Assembly: GCA_963817335.1 (NCBI GenBank)
Contig: CAWFNX010000005.1
Span: 1,054,001 to 1,118,000, forward strand
Source of the DNA: AV40 sp963817335
Lineage (GTDB): Bacteria; Verrucomicrobiota; Verrucomicrobiia; Chthoniobacterales; UBA10450
Length of the DNA stretch: 64,000 nucleotides
Direction: 5' to 3'
Of the stretch, positions 8,612 to 17,158 are shown piece after piece. How positions within the stretch are numbered: position 1 is the first letter of the stretch; each line of letters starts with the position of its first letter. The position numbers and the translations under genes were made by a program. A model generated the notes under the pieces. It had not been told where the DNA came from and did no database searches. It was given only the letters and a program-made list of their open reading frames with translations.

Positions 8612-8639
8612 AATCTACCTTCAGCCCGGGAACCGTCAA
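8612..8639 (-). promoter_or_regulatory. Predicted sigma-70 promoter of the nusA operon
   Basis: On the minus strand TTGACG (8634-8639) is followed after 16 bases by TAGATT (8612-8617). Transcription would then start at about 8605, the outer edge of the nested hairpin, so the structure would form the very 5' end of the mRNA. Confidence 0.55.
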
Positions 8640-8686
8640 GCTGAGGGGTTGAACCGATCCGGCGAAGCGTTCAACATTCCAGCCTC

Positions 8687-10118
8687 GTGAATTCACGGAC
8701 CTGCAATCTCGTAATTGTCCTTCTGGTCTGGGCTGCGCTTTACCTGCCCGCGCTCGGGTCGCTGGCAATCAAAGGCGAGGAAGGCCGGCGGATTTTGCCG
8801 GGAGTTACCATGCTGCAAACAGGCAACTATCTTGTGCCGCAGGTCGGTGGCGAAACTTATTTTCGCAAGCCGCCGTTAATTAACTGGCTGGTCGCAGCGT
8901 CATTCACGATCTTCGGCCGGCAGAATGAGTGGACTGCTCGAGCGCCGTCGGTGATTTCCGTTTTGTTGGTCGCGATCGCGTTTGTGAGCGTTGCGCGGCC
9001 GAGCTTGGGCGCGCATGGATCGCTTATTGCCGCCCTGATGTGGTTGATCAACGCCGGCATCATCGAAAAAGGCAGATTGGTCGAGATCGAGGCGCTGTAC
9101 GTATCCCTTTGCGCGCTCGCAATCATTTTCTGGTTGAGCTGGTGGCTGCAAAACAAATCCGCCTGGCTGATTTGGACTGTTCCATTTGTTTTTCTGGGAC
9201 TCGGGTGGTTGGCCAAAGGCCCCGTGCATCTGGTATTTTTCTACGGCGTTGTCATCGCCGTGGTTTGGCAACAGCGAAACTGGCGAGCTCTGTTTCATCC
9301 CGCGCATTTCGTTGGCATTGCAATCATGCTCGGAATTTTTGCGGCCTGGGCGATTCCGTTTGTTCAGGCGACCAATCAGGCGACTGCGACTACCAAATGG
9401 TCGCAACAGTTTACCGGCCGTCTTCGTGGGACCGATTTTGAATTCGGTCGCTGGATTTTCAATATTCCCCACGGTGTTCTCTATCTCCTGCCGTGGGCCA
9501 TTTTTCTTCCACTGGTGCGCTTGGAAAATTTTGCAAATGAGAACGACCAACGACTTGCGCGCGGACTGATTTGGGGCGCGGTGGCTCCTTTCGTGATTGT
9601 GAATCTTGTTCCGGGGTCCATCCCGCGATACGCGATGCCGGCGCTCGTTCCAGCCATCTGGTTGCTGGCGATGACCCTGGACGCAGGAAAACCTTCGCTG
9701 GCCGAAGTGGATTGGCGGCAAATCGTTTTCCTTCGGCGCGCGACGTCGTACCACCGTCGTGATTGTGATTGTAGCGTGCTTGGCAATGTGGGTCTACGCG
9801 ATTGCGGTCGTACCGAAGCTGCACCAGCGACAGCAGATCAAACACCTGGCCGCTCAGGTTGAATCGAACATACCGCACGGCGTAACTGTTTACGCCCTGG
9901 ATCCAAACTATCAGCCAATCTTATTTTACATGCGTTCGAAACTGATTTACGCGCGAGACATCGACGAGATCCCGACCGACGCGACCTATCTTTTGGTGCG
10001 GCCGGAGCGGGAACAAGAGACCTTGGAAAGCAATCACTGGTCGCCCCGGCAGCCGCGCCGGATCATGCGAATCACGGATTACCGGAAGGAATCGATCTTA
10101 TTGCTTAAAATCGAGTAA
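8687..10118 (+). CDS. Family 39 (ArnT-like) glycosyltransferase, frameshifted
   Basis: Two reading frames together make one integral membrane glycosyltransferase of about 477 aa. The first frame (8687-9862, GTG start) has the N-terminal loop SLAIKGEEGRRILPG, GGETYFRKPPLINWLVA with the typical KPPL motif of family 39 enzymes that use polyprenyl-phosphate sugars, and a series of membrane helices. Near 9749 the frame is lost. The second frame (to 10118) continues with VVIVIVACLAMWVYAIAVVP, the last helix, and a soluble tail. Removing one base near 9749 restores a continuous protein. Either an assembly error or a real inactivating insertion explains this. The substrate is unknown. Confidence 0.78.
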
Positions 10119-10128
10119 GCCCCTGGCA

Positions 10129-10168
10129 TTGACAGTGCTTCGGTTCTGGAATTAGTTAGCAAGCTAAC
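10129..10168 (+). promoter_or_regulatory. Promoter with SlyA-type operator upstream of the efflux operon
   Basis: A perfect -35 hexamer TTGACA lies at 10129-10134. Seventeen bases on, the -10 area is overlapped by GTTAGCAAGCTAAC (10155-10168), whose core TTAGCAAGCTAA is identical to the published SlyA consensus box. It ends 12 bases before the GTG of the MarR/SlyA gene. A repressor bound here would cover the -10 region, so autorepression of the regulator and the efflux genes is expected. Confidence 0.72.
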
Positions 10169-10180
10169 GATTTTTGATCC

Positions 10181-10672
10181 GTGAAACCTAACAATGTCGA
10201 TCTCTTGGGCCCGCTATTGCACGGGACCGCCCGGGCTTGGCGCCTGAAATTGGACGAGCGGCTCAAACCGATGGGTTTGAGCCAGGCGAAATGGCGGACT
10301 CTCATGCATTTGTCCGTCGCGCCAGGTCCAATGACCCAGGCTGAGATCGCATCGCATCTCGGCATTGAAGAGCCGACCTTGGTCACGTTGTTACATCGAC
10401 TGGAGGGTGATAATTGGGTTTCGCGGAAAAGCGCTGCTCACGATCGCCGCTGCAAGACGGTTCATTTGGCGCCGCGCGCCCAACGGGTCATTGAGCAAAT
10501 CAGCTCCGCGGCGGTCAAACTTCGTCACGAATTACTGGACGATATTTCATCGGCTGATTTGAAAGCCTGTATTCGGGTGTTGGATCGCATACGGCAGAAG
10601 GCAGAGAAAGACAACGGCAACGGGAAACATGCCAGAGCTCGAATTTCAGCGCGAAAGAACGGTCAAAACTAA
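10181..10672 (+). CDS. MarR/SlyA-family transcriptional regulator
   Basis: 163 aa, GTG start. It is a winged helix-turn-helix protein: LLHGTARAWRLKLDERLKPMG (dimer helices), SQAKWRTLMHLSVAPGPMTQ, EIASHLGIEEPTLVTLLHRL (recognition helix) and GDNWVSRKSAAHDRRCKTVH (wing, with the DRR motif). The LDERLKPMGLSQAKW segment resembles the SlyA subgroup. The gene is followed by a membrane fusion protein and an RND pump, and preceded by a SlyA-like operator, so it most likely represses its own operon. The inducing ligand cannot be told from sequence. Confidence 0.92.
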   Translation: MKPNNVDLLGPLLHGTARAWRLKLDERLKPMGLSQAKWRTLMHLSVAPGPMTQAEIASHLGIEEPTLVTLLHRLEGDNWVSRKSAAHDRRCKTVHLAPRAQRVIEQISSAAVKLRHELLDDISSADLKACIRVLDRIRQKAEKDNGNGKHARARISARKNGQN

Positions 10673-10673
10673 T

Positions 10674-11882
10674 ATGGGGATTCGATTAGATTCTGGAAAT
10701 GGAACCGCGACTGAAGTTCGGGAAACTAATCGCGTGAAAGGCGTCCGCGAAAAAAAGTCGCGCATTCCGCGCTGGGGGGTCTTTCTTTTCGTGGTCCTCG
10801 CCGCATTTGCAGTCGCGCGAACGCTTCAACGCGGCGTTGCGACAGCGAAATCCAGTCAACCGCCGGTGCGCCCTGTGTTGGTCGCGAAGGTGATTAGTAA
10901 AGATGTTCCAATATACCTGGATGAGATCGGAACATGCGCTGCGTATGAAACAGTTCAGGTTCAGGCGCAAGTCGCCGGGAAGATCATGGAGCGCCATTTC
11001 CAGGATGGAAGTGACGTTAAAAAAGGCGATCCGCTTTTTACCATTGACCCGGCGCCCTATCGAGCCGCGCTCGACCAGGCGAAAGCGCAGGCTGCATTGG
11101 ATCAAGTAACCTTGAAGCGCCAGGCGGATCTGCGAGCAAAAAATGTGACTGCGCCGCAAGACTACGATACCGCGGTGGCGAATTCTCAGAAATCACAGGC
11201 CGCGGCCGAGGCTGCGCAAGTGAATCTCGATTATTGCTACATCAAGTCGCCGATCAACGGGCGAGTCGGCCTGCGTAATGTGGACATTGGCAATTTGGTT
11301 GGTCCTTCGAGTCCGGCGCTCGTCACCATTCAAGGTCTCGATCCGATTTACACTGATTTCACGGTGGCGGAGACAGACTTGGCCTTGGTCAGAAAGTATC
11401 TCGGGGGACCAAACGTAAAGGTCCAAACGTATTCGCCCGATGAAAAAAGGGCGCCGCGAATGGGCGATTTGTATTTCATCGACAACGCAGTCCAACCTGG
11501 CGCGGGCACGGTAAAGGCGCGGGCAGTGACACCGAATCCTGATCGCGCTTTGTGGCCGTCAGAATTTGTGCGAGTTCGTTTCATTCTCGACATAATCAAG
11601 GACGCGAAGCTCGTTCCCTCTCAAGCAGTCCAGATCAGTCAAAGCGGGCCCTTCGTTTTTGTGATGAAGCCCGACAACACGGTTGATCTACGTCCGGTCA
11701 AGCCGGGTCAACGACAGGATGGCGACCTGCAGGTGATTGAAAGCGGGGTTGAGCCAAACGAAAACGTCGTTGTGACCGGCCAACTCGCGCTGGCGCCCGG
11801 AGCAAAAGTGGATCCGAAACCTTACAATTCTTCGCAACCTCCAGACGACGGAAGTAAAGCGCCAGAGAGTAGCGCGCAGTAA
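10674..11882 (+). CDS. RND efflux membrane fusion protein
   Basis: 402 aa from the ATG at 10674; an upstream ATG at 10629 inside the regulator gene would add 15 residues. This is the periplasmic adaptor that links an RND pump to an outer membrane channel. It has one N-terminal membrane anchor (WGVFLFVVLAAFAVA) and a lipoyl half-motif IMERHFQDGSDVKKGDPLFTI. An alpha-helical hairpin rich in Ala/Gln (residues about 120-180) follows, then the second lipoyl half YIKSPINGRVGLRNVDIGNL and beta-barrel and membrane-proximal domains. It is a close match to the MdtA/MexA group. It is eight bases upstream of the pump gene. Confidence 0.95.
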   Translation: MGIRLDSGNGTATEVRETNRVKGVREKKSRIPRWGVFLFVVLAAFAVARTLQRGVATAKSSQPPVRPVLVAKVISKDVPIYLDEIGTCAAYETVQVQAQVAGKIMERHFQDGSDVKKGDPLFTIDPAPYRAALDQAKAQAALDQVTLKRQADLRAKNVTAPQDYDTAVANSQKSQAAAEAAQVNLDYCYIKSPINGRVGLRNVDIGNLVGPSSPALVTIQGLDPIYTDFTVAETDLALVRKYLGGPNVKVQTYSPDEKRAPRMGDLYFIDNAVQPGAGTVKARAVTPNPDRALWPSEFVRVRFILDIIKDAKLVPSQAVQISQSGPFVFVMKPDNTVDLRPVKPGQRQDGDLQVIESGVEPNENVVVTGQLALAPGAKVDPKPYNSSQPPDDGSKAPESSAQ

Positions 11883-11890
11883 TTTTCCGG

Positions 11891-14800
11891 ATGGAATACT
11901 CGGACGAACACGATGGATCGGGCAATGGCGAAAGTCCCGCGGATGCGGGACGAGATCCCAATCGTTTGGAGAAATCCGGTGGTGGTGGGCCGCAATCGCC
12001 GAAGTTAGTTCCCGTCAAAGGCACCGGACTTTCCGGACCGTTCATTAAACGCCCGGTGATGACGGTGTTGTTGACCTTGTCGGTAATCGTTGCCGGCATT
12101 GCGACCTACAACAAACTCGCCGTTAACGATCTTCCGGCGGTTGATTACCCGATCATTCAAGTCAGTTGTGGTTATCCAGGCGCGGATCCGGTGACGATGG
12201 CGAACAACATCGCCACCCCGCTTGAGAAGCAGTTCCTGCAAATTCCCGGCCTCGACATCATCACTAGCTCGAGCACGCAGAGTAACACTTCGCTGACCCT
12301 TCAATTTGTTCTGAGTAAAAGCATAACCGACGCGGCGACCGACGTTCAGGCCGCCATCCAGCGGGCGACCGGCAAGTTGCCGATCGATCTGCCGAGTCCG
12401 CCGACGTTCAGCAAAACGAATCCAAACGATCAGGCAGTTTATCTGGTCGGATTCATGTCGGACACGCTGACCGACGGCGATCTATATAAGTACGCATCCA
12501 CCGTCGTGGCCCAGCGCATGGCGATTCTTCCCGGCGTTTCGCAAGTGAATATCTATGGCGTTCAAGGCGCGATCCGAATCAAAGCCGACCCGGCGGCCCT
12601 GGCTTCGCGCGGATTAACCATGGACGATCTGGCAAACGCGATCAAAGCGGGAACGGTTTACTCCGGCGCAGGCCAATTCGATGGCCCGCATCGCACGTTT
12701 GTCCTTCAGCCGAACGGGCAGATCGACCAGGCGGAAGGTTATCGCAATTTGATCGTCGCTCGGAACAAGGACCGTTCACCGGTTTATTTGCGCGACATTG
12801 CAGAAGTAAAACAAGGCGTGCAAGACGAGCGCACTTCCCGCTTTTTCTGGGTGCGCGGATTCAAGCGGCCGCCCGGAACCACGGTTGTCCTTGCGGTTTC
12901 GCGGCAGGCTGGCGCGAATGCGGTCGAAGTTGCGAATTCGGTAAAAGCTCTTTTTCCCGAGCTGCGCGCGAGTCTGCCCGGGTCGATCACCTTCCTCCCG
13001 GTGTTCGATCGTTCGGAAACAATCGTGAATTCGGTGCACGACGTGCGGGCGACCCTGATGATCGCGTTCGTGCTGGTCGTCATGGTAATTTACGTTTTTC
13101 TCGGCCGCGCCACTGACACGCTGATTCCGGCTGTCGCCCTGCCGCTTTCGTTGCTGCTGACCGTTGCGGTGATGTACATGCTCGGCTTCTCCATCAACAA
13201 CCTAACTTTGATGGCGCTAACGCTGGCCGTCGGGTTTCTGGTCGACGACGCGATTGTCTTCCTGGAAAACGTGATCCGGCGCGCCGAGCACGGGGAATCG
13301 ATTTTGAAAGCGGCTTACAACACCGCCGGGGAAATTTCCTTCACGATTCTGTCGATGACGCTTTCCCTCGCCGCGGTCTTCATTCCGCTGGTATTTTTGC
13401 CGGGATTGCTCGGACGAATTTTCCAGGAATTTTCAATCACGATCATTGTGGCGATTCTGGCGTCCGGTCTTGTCTCGCTCACCTTAACGCCACTGATGTG
13501 CGCGCGCATTCTGGGTGAACGCAGAGCCGGCCACAAAAAGGCGCGAATGGAGAGATGGACCGGTGATTTCATTAAGCGCGTGATCGGTTGGTACAGCCGT
13601 GCTCTCGACAAATTTCTTGATCGCGCCTACCTGACGGTACCGATCCTCCTCGTCTGTATTCTTGGTCTCTGGTTTTTCTTCACCCATTTGCCGTTCACCC
13701 TACTGCCAGTCGGCGACAGTGGTTTTGCTCGCGGTGTTTTCATTGCCCAGGAGGGTGCCTCGCCCGCGCAGATGCGCGCGTTTCAAAAACAGGTAAACGA
13801 GAAAGTCCAGGCGGAGCCTAGCATCGCGCAATTTTTCACGAACACTGGAACCGGATCGCGCAGCGCGTTGTCGCAGGGAATTGTCTTTTGCGTTTTCAAA
13901 CCGCGCGAGCAACGCGATCCGATCGAGCAATGTCTGTTGCGACTGCAAAAATCGATCAGCACGATTCCTGGTCTGACCGCGGTGATCTCTCCGAGTCCGG
14001 TTTTGCAAATCAATGTCGGCGCGACCAACCAAACCCAGGGACAGTACGCTTACGTTCTTAGCGGGATCGTTCCGGAAGATGTTTACAAGGCGACTGATCA
14101 AATGATGGCGAAGCTGCGCACCTTTAAGGGATTCGCCTCGGTGCGTTCCGATTACTACAACAGCACGCCGAACCTCACCGTCAACATCGACCGCGAGCGT
14201 GCAGCGACCTACGGCGTTTCAACCTCCGCGATTCAAAGCATATTAAAAAACGCTTACTCACAAAACTACGTCTATTTAATCAAGCAGCCGGACGATCAAT
14301 ATCAGGTCATCCTCGAAGTAAAAGACAACGAGCGATCGACGCCCGGCGATTTGAATAATTTGTACGTGCGCAGCAACAGCGGGAACGCGCTTGGCCAATT
14401 GGGCGGTAGCCCAGGAATTGCAATTGCAACCGGAAGCGCTGCGGATCTTGTTCCGTTGCATGCGGTCACATCAACTAGTCAGGTGGTCGGTCCGCAGGCG
14501 GTCAATCATTTCAATCAATTCACTAGCGTGACAATCAACTTTAACTTGCTGCCGGGCGAGGCGATCGGCGACGCGACTAAGTTCATCGAGGATTCGTTCG
14601 CACAGGTGCATCAGGAATTGCCGAGCGTGCAATCGACGTTCCAAGGTGAAGCGCTCGTGTTTCGCCAACTGTTTCAGGCGCTGCCGTTGCTTTTGATCGC
14701 CGCAATCTTTGTCATGTACGTGATCCTGGGAATTCTTTACGAAAGCTACGTCCACCCAATTACGGTTTTGTTCCCGGCGATCGTGCCCGCAGTGGTCGGC

Positions 14801-15265
14801 GGCCTGGCCACCCTTTGGATTTTCGGGTCGACCTTGTCGCTTTACAGCGTCATCGGACTTTTCCTGTTGCTCGGCATCGTCAAGAAGAACGGGATCATGG
14901 TTGTCGATTTTGCGCTGCAACGAATCGACGAGGGATGGGACCTTCGGTCGGCAATTCACGAAGCAAGCGTGGAACGTTTCCGGCCGATCATGATGACCAC
15001 GCTTTCCGCTTTGATGGGCGCGATCCCGCTTGCGCTCGGGTTTGGACAGGATGCGGCGTCGCGGCGGCCGCTTGGGTTGGTTATTGTGGGCGGGCTAATT
15101 TTTTCACAAATGGTCACGTTGTTCGTTACGCCCGTGATTTATCTCTGGCTCGAATGGTTCCAGGAGCACGTGCTCGATAAGGTTCCATTCCTGCGCAGCG
15201 CGCACTTTCATCCGCACGACGAGCCGGTGCGCCCGGACACGCCGGAGCCAGTGGCAGCGCAATAA
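11891..15265 (+). CDS. RND multidrug efflux permease (AcrB/MdtB type)
   Basis: 1124 aa inner membrane proton/drug antiporter. After a 45-residue hydrophilic N-terminal extension comes TM1 (FIKRPVMTVLLTLSVIVAGI), the porter domains with PIIQVSCGYPGADP, then TM helices 2-6 carrying the proton-relay pair Asp-Asp in GFLVDDAIVFLENVIRRAEHG. A second porter/docking half follows, then TM8-12 with the conserved Lys in GIVKKNGIMVVDFALQ. The length is slightly above AcrB because of the N-terminal extension and a Gly/Ser-rich insert near residue 840. No TolC-like outer membrane gene follows; the next gene is convergent. Confidence 0.96.
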   Translation: MEYSDEHDGSGNGESPADAGRDPNRLEKSGGGGPQSPKLVPVKGTGLSGPFIKRPVMTVLLTLSVIVAGIATYNKLAVNDLPAVDYPIIQVSCGYPGADPVTMANNIATPLEKQFLQIPGLDIITSSSTQSNTSLTLQFVLSKSITDAATDVQAAIQRATGKLPIDLPSPPTFSKTNPNDQAVYLVGFMSDTLTDGDLYKYASTVVAQRMAILPGVSQVNIYGVQGAIRIKADPAALASRGLTMDDLANAIKAGTVYSGAGQFDGPHRTFVLQPNGQIDQAEGYRNLIVARNKDRSPVYLRDIAEVKQGVQDERTSRFFWVRGFKRPPGTTVVLAVSRQAGANAVEVANSVKALFPELRASLPGSITFLPVFDRSETIVNSVHDVRATLMIAFVLVVMVIYVFLGRATDTLIPAVALPLSLLLTVAVMYMLGFSINNLTLMALTLAVGFLVDDAIVFLENVIRRAEHGESILKAAYNTAGEISFTILSMTLSLAAVFIPLVFLPGLLGRIFQEFSITIIVAILASGLVSLTLTPLMCARILGERRAGHKKARMERWTGDFIKRVIGWYSRALDKFLDRAYLTVPILLVCILGLWFFFTHLPFTLLPVGDSGFARGVFIAQEGASPAQMRAFQKQVNEKVQAEPSIAQFFTNTGTGSRSALSQGIVFCVFKPREQRDPIEQCLLRLQKSISTIPGLTAVISPSPVLQINVGATNQTQGQYAYVLSGIVPEDVYKATDQMMAKLRTFKGFASVRSDYYNSTPNLTVNIDRERAATYGVSTSAIQSILKNAYSQNYVYLIKQPDDQYQVILEVKDNERSTPGDLNNLYVRSNSGNALGQLGGSPGIAIATGSAADLVPLHAVTSTSQVVGPQAVNHFNQFTSVTINFNLLPGEAIGDATKFIEDSFAQVHQELPSVQSTFQGEALVFRQLFQALPLLLIAAIFVMYVILGILYESYVHPITVLFPAIVPAVVGGLATLWIFGSTLSLYSVIGLFLLLGIVKKNGIMVVDFALQRIDEGWDLRSAIHEASVERFRPIMMTTLSALMGAIPLALGFGQDAASRRPLGLVIVGGLIFSQMVTLFVTPVIYLWLEWFQEHVLDKVPFLRSAHFHPHDEPVRPDTPEPVAAQ

Positions 15266-15285
15266 ATACCCGCGCAATCTTGATC

Positions 15286-15795
15286 TCAGTGCGCCGACGG
15301 TGAGCCGTTCGCCATTTGCAGTCGCGCCTCAATTGTCTCCCCGCCGTGCTTGAATCGGACGAACCCATCCTGGATCAAAATCACGCGAACGCTTGCTTCG
15401 CCTTGAGCCGTTTTTACAACCAGCCAATCTTCCTCTGCCAGTCGTTTTCCATTTACAATGGTCAGCCGCGGACTTCCCAACGCGATCGAAGTTACGTGCA
15501 GCAAGTCGGGGCTTATCGGGACAAGGGCTCCGCGATCTCCAAGTGGATCTGGCTGAGCGGATCGGTCGGGTGGACTGATGGCAACAACGATCGGAAAATG
15601 TCGCGTTTGATACCAATAGATGCCTCCGGCAGCAAAGGCGGCGAACCCGAGAAGAATTATTAGAGTAACCAATAGATACTTGCTACTCGATGATTCGTCG
15701 TCAGTAACTTCGCTGGACGTTTGGGGCTCCGCCTGGATCGAATCCGAGTAGATAATTTTGGAATGCGGTTCGGACCGTTGAACCATGCGCATTGC
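15286..15795 (-). CDS. Hypothetical single-pass membrane protein
   Basis: 169 aa from the ATG at 15795; an upstream TTG at 15867 would add 24 residues. It has a hydrophilic Ser/Glu-rich N-terminus, one membrane helix (YLLVTLIILLGFAAFAAGGI), and an extracytoplasmic region. Its end, LTIVNGKRLAEEDWLVV then VRVILIQDGFVRFKHGGETI, resembles the small beta domain of type II secretion GspB/GspC-like and PilP-like proteins. That likeness is by eye only. It is convergent to the RND pump and stands alone. No catalytic motif is seen. Confidence 0.65.
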   Translation of the reverse strand, partial: AMRMVQRSEPHSKIIYSDSIQAEPQTSSEVTDDESSSSKYLLVTLIILLGFAAFAAGGIYWYQTRHFPIVVAISPPDRSAQPDPLGDRGALVPISPDLLHVTSIALGSPRLTIVNGKRLAEEDWLVVKTAQGEASVRVILIQDGFVRFKHGGETIEARLQMANGSPSAH

Positions 15796-15919
15796 CCCAT
15801 CATCGGGAGTGGGCGGCTGGACAGCGATATCCGACGCTCGACCCAGTTCAGAAATACGCAACTGCAAAATCGTGCTGCCGAATTGCGGTCAAGCGCCAAG
15901 GATGGGTAATTAGATCAAT

Positions 15920-16921
15920 ATGCGTGCGATGGTTCTCGAACAACCAAAGACGCCTCTGGTATTGCGAGATGTTCCAAAACCGAAGCCGGCTGTTGGACAA
16001 CTTCTCGTGCGAATAAATGCCTGCGCCGTTTGTCGCACTGATCTTCACATTGTCGACGGCGAACTTATCGGAGCGAAGCTGCCGCTCATTCTCGGTCATC
16101 AAATCGTCGGCAGAGTGGAAGAGGTTCACAGCTCTGTTAGAGGCCAGTCCGGCTCGAACTTTTCTGTGGGCGACCGCGTTGGCGTTCCCTGGCTGGGTTG
16201 GACCGACGGCGATTGCGCCTATTGTCGATCCGACCGCGAAAACTTGTGCGACCGGGCGAAGTTCACCGGTTACACGATCGATGGTGGTTACGCCGAATTT
16301 GCGGTCGCTGACGCGCGTTACTGTCTTCATTTGCCTAACGAATATGACGATATCGATGTCGCGCCGCTTCTTTGTGCGGGATTAATTGGTTATCGTGCGT
16401 ATCGCAAGACTGGTGACGCCAGACGGCTCGGCCTTTACGGTTTCGGAAACGCCGCGCACCTGATTACGCAGGTTGCGACTTTCGAGAAGAAGGAAATCTA
16501 CGCGTTCACTCGTCCGGAAGATGTCTCAGGGCAGAAAGAAGCACGTTCGTTAGGCGCAGTCTGGGCCGGTGGATCGGACGAAGCGCCGCCGGAGAAACTC
16601 GATGCTGCGATCATCTTCGCCTCGGTCGGTCCGCTCGTTCCAGCCGCCCTACAGGTAATGGCCAAGGGCGGTATTGTTGTATGCGGTGGAATTCACATGA
16701 GCGACATTCCATCGTTTCCCTACAACGATCTTTGGAACGAGCGTGTGATCACCTCGGTTGCGAACCTGACGCGACGAGACGGCGAAGAATTTTTTAAAAT
16801 CGCGCCGCGCGTACCCTTGAAAACCAAAGTTGAGATTTTTCCGCTGCAAGACGCGAACAACGCGCTCGACAAATTCCGCGCCGGCAAATTAAACGGCACC
16901 GCTGTGCTCAAGATTTTCTGA
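15920..16921 (+). CDS. Zinc-type alcohol dehydrogenase family protein
   Basis: 333 aa, medium-chain dehydrogenase. The catalytic zinc region is intact: CAVCRTDLHIVDGEL with Cys and Asp, GHQIVGRVEEV with the His-Gln variant, and the coenzyme-binding GLYGFGNAAHLITQVA. The closing TAVLKIF is typical of the AdhA-like subgroup. The structural zinc loop reads GDCAYCRSDRENLC, which shows three cysteines where most relatives have four, so one ligand may be replaced or the site lost. The substrate is unknown; broad primary alcohols or aldehydes are usual for this group. No partner genes are near. Confidence 0.9.
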   Translation: MRAMVLEQPKTPLVLRDVPKPKPAVGQLLVRINACAVCRTDLHIVDGELIGAKLPLILGHQIVGRVEEVHSSVRGQSGSNFSVGDRVGVPWLGWTDGDCAYCRSDRENLCDRAKFTGYTIDGGYAEFAVADARYCLHLPNEYDDIDVAPLLCAGLIGYRAYRKTGDARRLGLYGFGNAAHLITQVATFEKKEIYAFTRPEDVSGQKEARSLGAVWAGGSDEAPPEKLDAAIIFASVGPLVPAALQVMAKGGIVVCGGIHMSDIPSFPYNDLWNERVITSVANLTRRDGEEFFKIAPRVPLKTKVEIFPLQDANNALDKFRAGKLNGTAVLKIF

Positions 16922-16963
16922 TGTTATTTTAATTCGATGTAATCATCGACGACTCTCGATTTT

Positions 16964-17025
16964 CGGTAGTGTCCTAATTTGGTGGGCGATGCTTCTGCTG
17001 AATCTTTTTTGTAGGACACTACCCG
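16964..17025. repeat. 62-bp element with 13-bp inverted ends (MITE-like)
   Basis: Left end CGGTAGTGTCCTA (16964-16976) is repeated inverted as TAGGACACTACCCG (17012-17025) with one extra base. Between them are 35 bases without coding potential. It lies in the 237-base gap between the dehydrogenase and the Thr-Pro tailed protein gene. The GTAGTGTCCTA type of end is seen at insertion sequence borders, so a non-autonomous element is possible; a weak terminator is the alternative. No other copy was found in this window. Confidence 0.5.
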
Positions 17026-17158
17026 ATTTTTAGATAAGTTGAGCGGAATCCGCTGGCGAATCTTTCAAACTCTTCCTCCGTGGCATCGGGGGATTTCGGC
17101 GCAGGGTTGCGGTCGAGAGTGGCGTCGTTCAGCGCAGAAACGTCAACTCACCTAACCC

